Part shown: piece after piece, positions 58,549-64,000 of the stretch | How positions within the stretch are numbered: position 1 is the stretch's first letter | How the letters are laid out: every line of letters begins with the position of its first letter | NCBI GenBank assembly: GCA_038025085.1 | Contig: CM076153.1 | Location: 434,001 to 498,000, forward strand | Source: Tetragonia tetragonoides | Taxonomy: Eukaryota; Streptophyta; Magnoliopsida; Caryophyllales; Aizoaceae | Length of the DNA stretch: 64,000 nucleotides | Direction of reading: 5' to 3' | The notes under the pieces: model-generated | Told to the model about the DNA's origin: nothing | Databases searched by the model: none | The model's input: the letters and a program-made list of their open reading frames with translations, nothing else | Made by a program: the position numbers and the translations under genes

Positions 58549-60223
58549 AATTGCTGAGCTCAGCTTATCACAAATCATCTCTCACTCAACTCTCGTAAAC
58601 GCCGGCGATGGAGCAACCCCCCTCGTCTTACAATCGTCGCACAGGCACGCTCCCAATTCCTGATCCACGGTTTCTCTCTCTCCTTTCCTCTCATCTCTTT
58701 TCTTCGATTCTTTCATTTCTCTCCATTCTTTACTCTAGGGTTTTCATTAATCACTATTCAAATTAGGATTTTCGATTTGGGTATCTCAAAATTATTTAAA
58801 ATTTGATTATTGCTTTCATGATTGATGCTTTTATATGTTGATTTTGTTTGCCATCCCATAGTTGCTGTTTCACTAAAACGAGGGCTTACATATTTGCTTG
58901 GGTTTATTAATTTGATCTACTTACTTTATTAGGGCAGCGACTAACTCTAAATTTAATTTGGTATCTTGTTTCCTTATTTTGCTCTATTTACATTATCCTT
59001 TAACAAGTTTCAAACTTTCCCTGCATTGAATATGGAAAAGAGAATTTGAGTATCTTGGTAAATTTAGAGGCTTTAAGATTTTCATTGCTACCTGTATTTG
59101 TTTGTTCAATCAAATGTTTAGCTCCCATGTTTTGCCTGATTGGTATATCACACCTTCTGAAAGTTCACATGTTACTATGTTAGATGTGCTCTTTAGTCTT
59201 AATCACATTAACAGTGATTTTTGAATTGGTAAATGGAACTTTCTTTATAGGTTACCCTCTGGGTTTGGTATGCCCAACAAAAAAACAACATATTATCTAG
59301 GGGGTAATGGTGGTTAGGCTTTGGTGTGGGTTGTATCATGATATGGAGGAGAGAGAAAGGAGGGTAATGTTGTTATTCTTGGGGGTTAGGATAATTGTTT
59401 CCTCCTATTTGGAAGGAAGAGATATTACCCCCTATGAAGTTACCCTAAATTCAACAAGAAGGAAATCTAATAATTTTTATCCCCTTCATAATTTTTTCCT
59501 TATTACTCTCAGTCCAATTATCCAAGCACCCCCGTGCTTTTATTGACTGGTAGGTTGTATGGGTATACCTGTTTTCTTCTTCTTTTTCAAGCCTTTCCTT
59601 TTTTCATATTGGTTATGCTTGATATCGAAATGGCTGCCTCAAAACATGATAGCTGATAATTAAACAAGGCGAAGAGCCATAATTGCTTTGTTTTCTTATG
59701 CTGCTAATATGTTGCAATGTTTGCATTCATTAGTAAGGGGGACGAAAGGCGAAAAACAATATAGTAAGTTCTGTACTTCAGCTAGTGAAGATATCAATCT
59801 CAATCATGTTGGTGACTTGGTGGAGAAACTGCACGATTTTGGAATTCACAGTTCCTTGTTTCATGTACTGTTACTTTTTTACTAGGTAATGTAGGTTGAA
59901 AGAAAGACAACTAGATGGGCAGGTGATTTTTTAGTTGGGTTTTACATCAAGAGCACGACTTTATTTACAACTCATACATTTGGCGTTTAGCTTCTCTGAG
60001 GTACATGTGCTCATACGACTGTTTCAATTTCTACATTATTGCAGAGAGCTTTGAGGAGAGAAATTTTTACTGTACAGCTGCACAAAGAGCCTGAGTAACA
60101 GCTTATAAAAGATGGAAAGTGTACCAAAATTTGATCGCCGAACTTGAAATGCTACAGGATTGGTGAGCTCTAGCTCATAATTTTAAATCTATCCTTGGTT
60201 GATCTTAAAAGGCAGTGAAGGTG
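58501..60223 (+). promoter_or_regulatory. Inferred 5' leader and leader intron of the HAP8-like gene
   Basis: Begins with a (CT)n run (58502-58546). An ATG at 58607 opens a frame starting MEQPPSSYNRRTGTLPIP, with a possible donor (CACG/GTTTCTC) near 58669; it does not splice in phase to the acceptor AAGGCAG at 60215, so I treat it as leader or an alternative first exon. The rest looks like a 1.5-kb intron; an open frame at 59688-59885 has no recognised similarity. Confidence 0.4.
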
Positions 60224-63200
60224 ATGGGAGCTGAACACAATCCAGCTGAGCAATTTCAAGAGGCAATTAATGGCAATCTTGCTATGACAAGTGCCTTGAG
60301 GAAGCAATACCTGGAGAGTGCCAGAGGACACTACCTGAGTGCACTGGCTGGGCTAAATGCTGGAAAGCTAGAACAAACAAAGATCAGTGATAGTGTTGAT
60401 GCGTTTTCTGACCTAGAAGACGATGAAGTTGAGCAAGCAGAAGTAGCTGAGCCAACATCCATAGAAGGGCACCTAGGGAAGGCAAAGCCTTTTGCTGAAA
60501 TGGATATACAGATATGCTTACCCAAGGGGGCCCTGAAAGCGGCTGACAAAAAGTTACGTTCCATGAAGGTACAGTTCAATAGAACATTAGCCAAAAATAC
60601 TAAAGACCAAATAGCTGAAATGATTAGTAGAATAGGGGATTTTGGACAGGAAATAGAGAATGTAGATTCCTCCGATCTAGAAGCTAGCAGAACTGTCCTT
60701 CCGGAGCTGGGTGGTGCTAACGAGTCGCTATTGAAGGGAGTGGTAGAGGGTAGCTCCCTCCAGAGGATGGTAAAGTCTCTTAAGGCCGAGCTCAAGTATT
60801 TGAAGAAAGAACATGCGGAACTGCAAGATAAAGACGTAGAAGCAGGATTTGATTCTAGAAATCAGCATTTACATAAGCTCCTTAAAAGCAAGTTTGAGCA
60901 TGAAGGTTGCCTTGCAAATGCGCCAAAAGTTGGACAAAATTTGGAAGAAGCAGCTGGGAATGAAGTACAAGACCTGAAGACTAAGGGTGAAGGTCTGAAA
61001 AGGGAACATGACGCTCCAGAAACTTCTGTAGAAATGAACAAGAGACCAAGACTGGCTCTGTATGTTGACAAAGTAAAAGAAGCTACTATGAGTACCCTTG
61101 GTCAAATTAAGAGCTTGGCTGGGAAAATTTGTGATACATCTGTGTCAACTTCCGAGTCTAGTGCCAGGATCATGGTTTCTGAAGACGAGCTTGAGTCCTC
61201 AAGCCAGAAAGTGGATAAGTTTGAAAAGCTAGAAAGGAGTAAAATGACTGCCGTTACAGGACGAGTTGGCTCAGATAAAGATGGTCACGCTTCTGAATTC
61301 TCCATCAGGTAATTGCTATATGCCCCTCACCCTCTCTCTCTTTTTCTCTCTCTCTCTCTGAGATATAGACTTTTTTTTTGGAGATATATACCGATGGCTC
61401 ACCAATTCCAATTTGTAGACATCTGTCACTGATCATTGTGAAAACAAGTTGTTACGGGGGAACTTGAAGTTTCATGATCATTCCTGCCCCCCCCCCCCCC
61501 CCCAACACACACACGCACACAAAAAGAAGAAAAAAAAGCACCATTAAGAAAGTTAAGCCTTGAGGGCTTCAGCCTTAATGTAATGTCACGTTCCAGTAAA
61601 TCAGAGTTTCTGCTCACTTATTTGATAAGCTTATGTATATAGTTTTGTCGTTGATGTGTTCGTTTGTTTCATAGCCATACCTCAAGTGTTCTTTCAGTGA
61701 GATTGTATACAATATAGAAAGACCCATCTTGGCATGTGTTCATGTAATTATAACTTTACTGATCAGCCAGTAGCCATCTCATGTGGTCACTCATGACTCT
61801 AAAAGTAAGTGCTTTATAATATATAATCTTCATTGATTGGAGGATATTATGTTTTTTTGTCTTCAGAGACTATGTCTTTGCCGCTCGGAATAAGAATATC
61901 AGCATGAGTTGGCCCTTTTCGCAGCAAAATTTGCAACTTTGTCTGGAGCATGGGGTAAAGGATGTATTGCCCCCTTTTCAGCTTGTAGATTCTCTGAGAG
62001 ACAGCTCCAATAAAAGAGCTTTGACTGAGACAAGCTTGCATAGTGAAGAAAGCAATCTTGGTGAGAGGCTTTTGGCACTGGAAAATCATCTGGTGCCTGC
62101 CACGACCATGAATCGTCGATGGACCCAGGAACTTGCTGAAGGCTATAGGGATTCAGATTCACTTCCTTCTGTAGGAGAGAAAGATTTGGCTTTCAAGTCA
62201 ACTGCAAATGGTAATTCTCTGTCTGAGGTAGAGTCTGTTTCAACCAGCAACCTTCCTTTGTCTGAGGTCTCAGATGAGAGGGGAGCTGCAGCTTCTTCAG
62301 CTGCGAACAAGAAGACAAAGAGTTCGGCCTCTCAACTATCTAATAAATGCAGAATGGCAGTTAAAATGCGCAGTAGCAGTTATCGTAGTCCAGCTGATGA
62401 TATGACATCTACTTGTACTGCCCCTTCTGAAGCAATGACTTCAAAGATTTGCCCTGTTTGTGAAACTTTCTCATCATCATCCAATACCACTTTGAATGCT
62501 CACATTGATCAATGTCTCTCTTCTCAATCTACTCCAAACTGGATGAAGAATTCTAAGCTAAATAAGCCTAGAATAAAGCCAAGAAAGATTAGATTAATGG
62601 CTGATATATGCGCTACAGCTCCACATTGCACATTGGAAGATCTGGATAGAAGAAATGGTACTAACTGGGCAACAACCGCTGAACTTCCTTGTCAGAATTC
62701 TGAAATGATCGCTCAAGGGGAAAATTACAGAGTATCGTCAAGATGTGCTGTAAATGATGGTGGTGATGGTGGCGATGGTGCCGTTTATATTGATTCCAAC
62801 GGAAGGAAAATTCTTATTCTGTCGAAGTTCAATGATTCATCATTGTCATCACCAAAGACTAGAGACGACCAAAGACCAAAAAAGCTGTCTAAAAAGGGCA
62901 AGGCAGGCAGATTCTTTTCACCAAGTAGGAAAAGGCGTCTTGCTAAACATTTCAAGTATCTTAAAGTTACTCGCCAGAGGAAGCGGTTTTCTTCTCGTAG
63001 GGTCGTTGATCGGTCCAATAATGTATGGCTTATTTCGATCTTGTGTACTTATTTATTATTTGTTCAATTGACTGTCTGGCCTCTTCTATCTTTTTTTATT
63101 GTTTGCATAGTTTTCTATTTATTTTGCTGGGTTGTCGTTGTTTTCATCTTATTATGTTTTGGTGTCTAGATGATTGCATGATCTGGTTACAAACGTAAAA

Positions 63201-64000
63201 TACATAACAGAAGCTGCAAAATACTTTTAAATCTTAGAGGTTTACCTATTGTTTTGTGTTTTAAAATAAATTTATTTAACTGTTGGAAACTTTAAACTTT
63301 GTGAGCTTGTTTTCCTGGTCCTTTCTCTAAAGGTTGTATGATCCTGGAGTGTTGACAGTTAATATTTGCGTTTGCATAGTTTTCCCATCTTTCTTGATAG
63401 CTGGGTATTCTCATTGAATCTTAGGACTAATTGCAGTCCATACTCATACATATTCATCTCCAGCAGGCTTGTGGGAGTGAAGCAGCACCATCAACAGGGC
63501 GTGAAAAGCATGTAACTGAGCAACAATCGGTCTCATTTGACAAAGCTCAAGAGAAGAATAATTCTGGTGTTTCAGGAACCTCAAGGCAATGGATGTCATC
63601 CAAGAGATCTAATTTGTCAAAGAGAAATGGTCCTGAAGATATTAACAAACATTGCAGATATAAGGTGCAAGCAACACAGGACTTGCAGCATCGGCATGAT
63701 AAATTAAACAGTGGAGATATGCATGCTAAGAAGCACTTAAGCTCACCTAAAAAATCTGTCTCTCCAAGTGTGGGAAAATCTACACTACACAAAACTGGGA
63801 CTGACCAGAAGGGTGGTGGTTCTTGTGGAAGAACGAAATCATGTTTCCCTTCAATGACAGGCGCAAGCCAAGGAAAGAGGAAGTCCTTTGTGATGCCTTG
63901 GAAGTTAGGTACTGCTCAATCAAATGGAAAAAGCACCATGGAAGGTGACCCAAAACCTATGGATTCTACTCCAGCATCTTCTATAGAAAGGGAAGTTGAG
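60224..64000 (+). CDS. HAPLESS 8-like UBZ4 zinc-finger protein with WEB-like N-terminal exon (partial, runs off window)
   Basis: Coding exons 60224-61308, 61867-63022 and 63467-64000 (open at the right edge). Exon 1 encodes 361 residues that resemble WEB/DUF827 coiled-coil proteins: QYLESARGHYLSALAGLNA, SSLQRMVKSLKAELKYLKKE, HAELQDK and STSESSARIMVSEDELESS. Its last codons EFSI join R-DYVFAARNKNIS in phase, and from there the protein follows HAPLESS 8 (Arabidopsis At5g56250): SWPFSQQNLQLCLEHGVKD, VLPPF, then a UBZ4-type zinc finger CPVC-x18-HIDQC (about residue 557) and a basic serine/lysine-rich region suited to the nucleus. HAP8 mutants were reported as pollen-transmission defective; molecular function is unknown. 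The finger suggests ubiquitin binding. The start at 60224 is the first ATG after an acceptor-like AAGGCAG. The chimeric N-terminus is unusual for the family. Confidence 0.75.

Noticed and set aside
58607..58669. First coding exon MEQPPSSYNRRTGTLPIPDP for the HAP8-like gene
   Set aside because: Its only good donor leaves phase 2, which does not match the acceptor at 60215; kept as possible leader or alternative exon.
61360..61388. Ninth micro-insertion: GAGATATA repeated around a nine-T run
   Set aside because: Duplication of only 8 low-complexity bases; chance or slippage is too likely.

Overview
This is a stretch of nuclear genome from a eudicot plant. The coding sequences are split by GT-AG introns (and one probable AT-AC intron), the intergenic DNA is AT-rich, and every recognisable protein belongs to a plant family. 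I cannot name the species. The left and central gene order (NHL/LEA_2 glycoprotein, SUFE1, uridine kinase-like, cytosolic-type aldolase, RGI-type LRR receptor kinase, SFT2) resembles, as I recall it, the Arabidopsis chromosome 4 run At4g26490-At4g26550, so this looks like a conserved ancestral block interrupted by extra genes and transposon debris.

Layout. 1-9.3 kb: NHL protein (+), plastid SufE-BolA protein SUFE1 (-), a SINE with perfect target-site duplication, and class I aldolase (-). 10.2-18.3 kb: a 14-coding-exon uridine kinase/UPRT-like gene (-) with a separate 5' leader exon. 18.3-22.5 kb: gene-poor DNA with a MITE. 22.5-30.6 kb: a 17-coding-exon kinesin-14 with calponin-homology domain (+). 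31.5-33.1 kb: a decayed RTE-type LINE (-). 34.2-35.1 kb: a frameshifted DUF868 gene (+). 35.7-36.7 kb: a spermidine-synthase-like protein (-). 36.9-39.0 kb: about 2 kb of ~312-bp tandem repeats. 39.6-42.5 kb: a RecX-family gene (+). 44.4-47.8 kb: an RGI3-like LRR receptor kinase (-). 47.8-53.5 kb: gene-poor DNA with a retroposed 5S rRNA copy and a LINE relic. 53.5-56.2 kb: SFT2-like membrane protein (-). 58.5-64 kb: a HAPLESS 8-like UBZ zinc-finger gene (+) that runs off the right edge and carries an unexpected N-terminal exon resembling WEB/DUF827 coiled-coil proteins.

The genes are independent eukaryotic transcription units and do not form one pathway. They cover Fe-S cluster supply, glycolysis, pyrimidine salvage, microtubule transport, peptide-hormone perception and Golgi trafficking.

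The most notable non-routine signals are: (1) the WEB::HAP8 chimeric reading frame; (2) a probable U12-type AT-AC intron in the kinesin motor domain; (3) at least eight very small poly(A)/poly(T) insertions flanked by exact 9-15 bp direct duplications, which look like almost tail-only retropositions; (4) a poly(A)-tailed 5S rRNA retroposon; (5) a 70-bp RTE tail insertion with its own target duplication; and (6) the ~312-bp satellite-like array.
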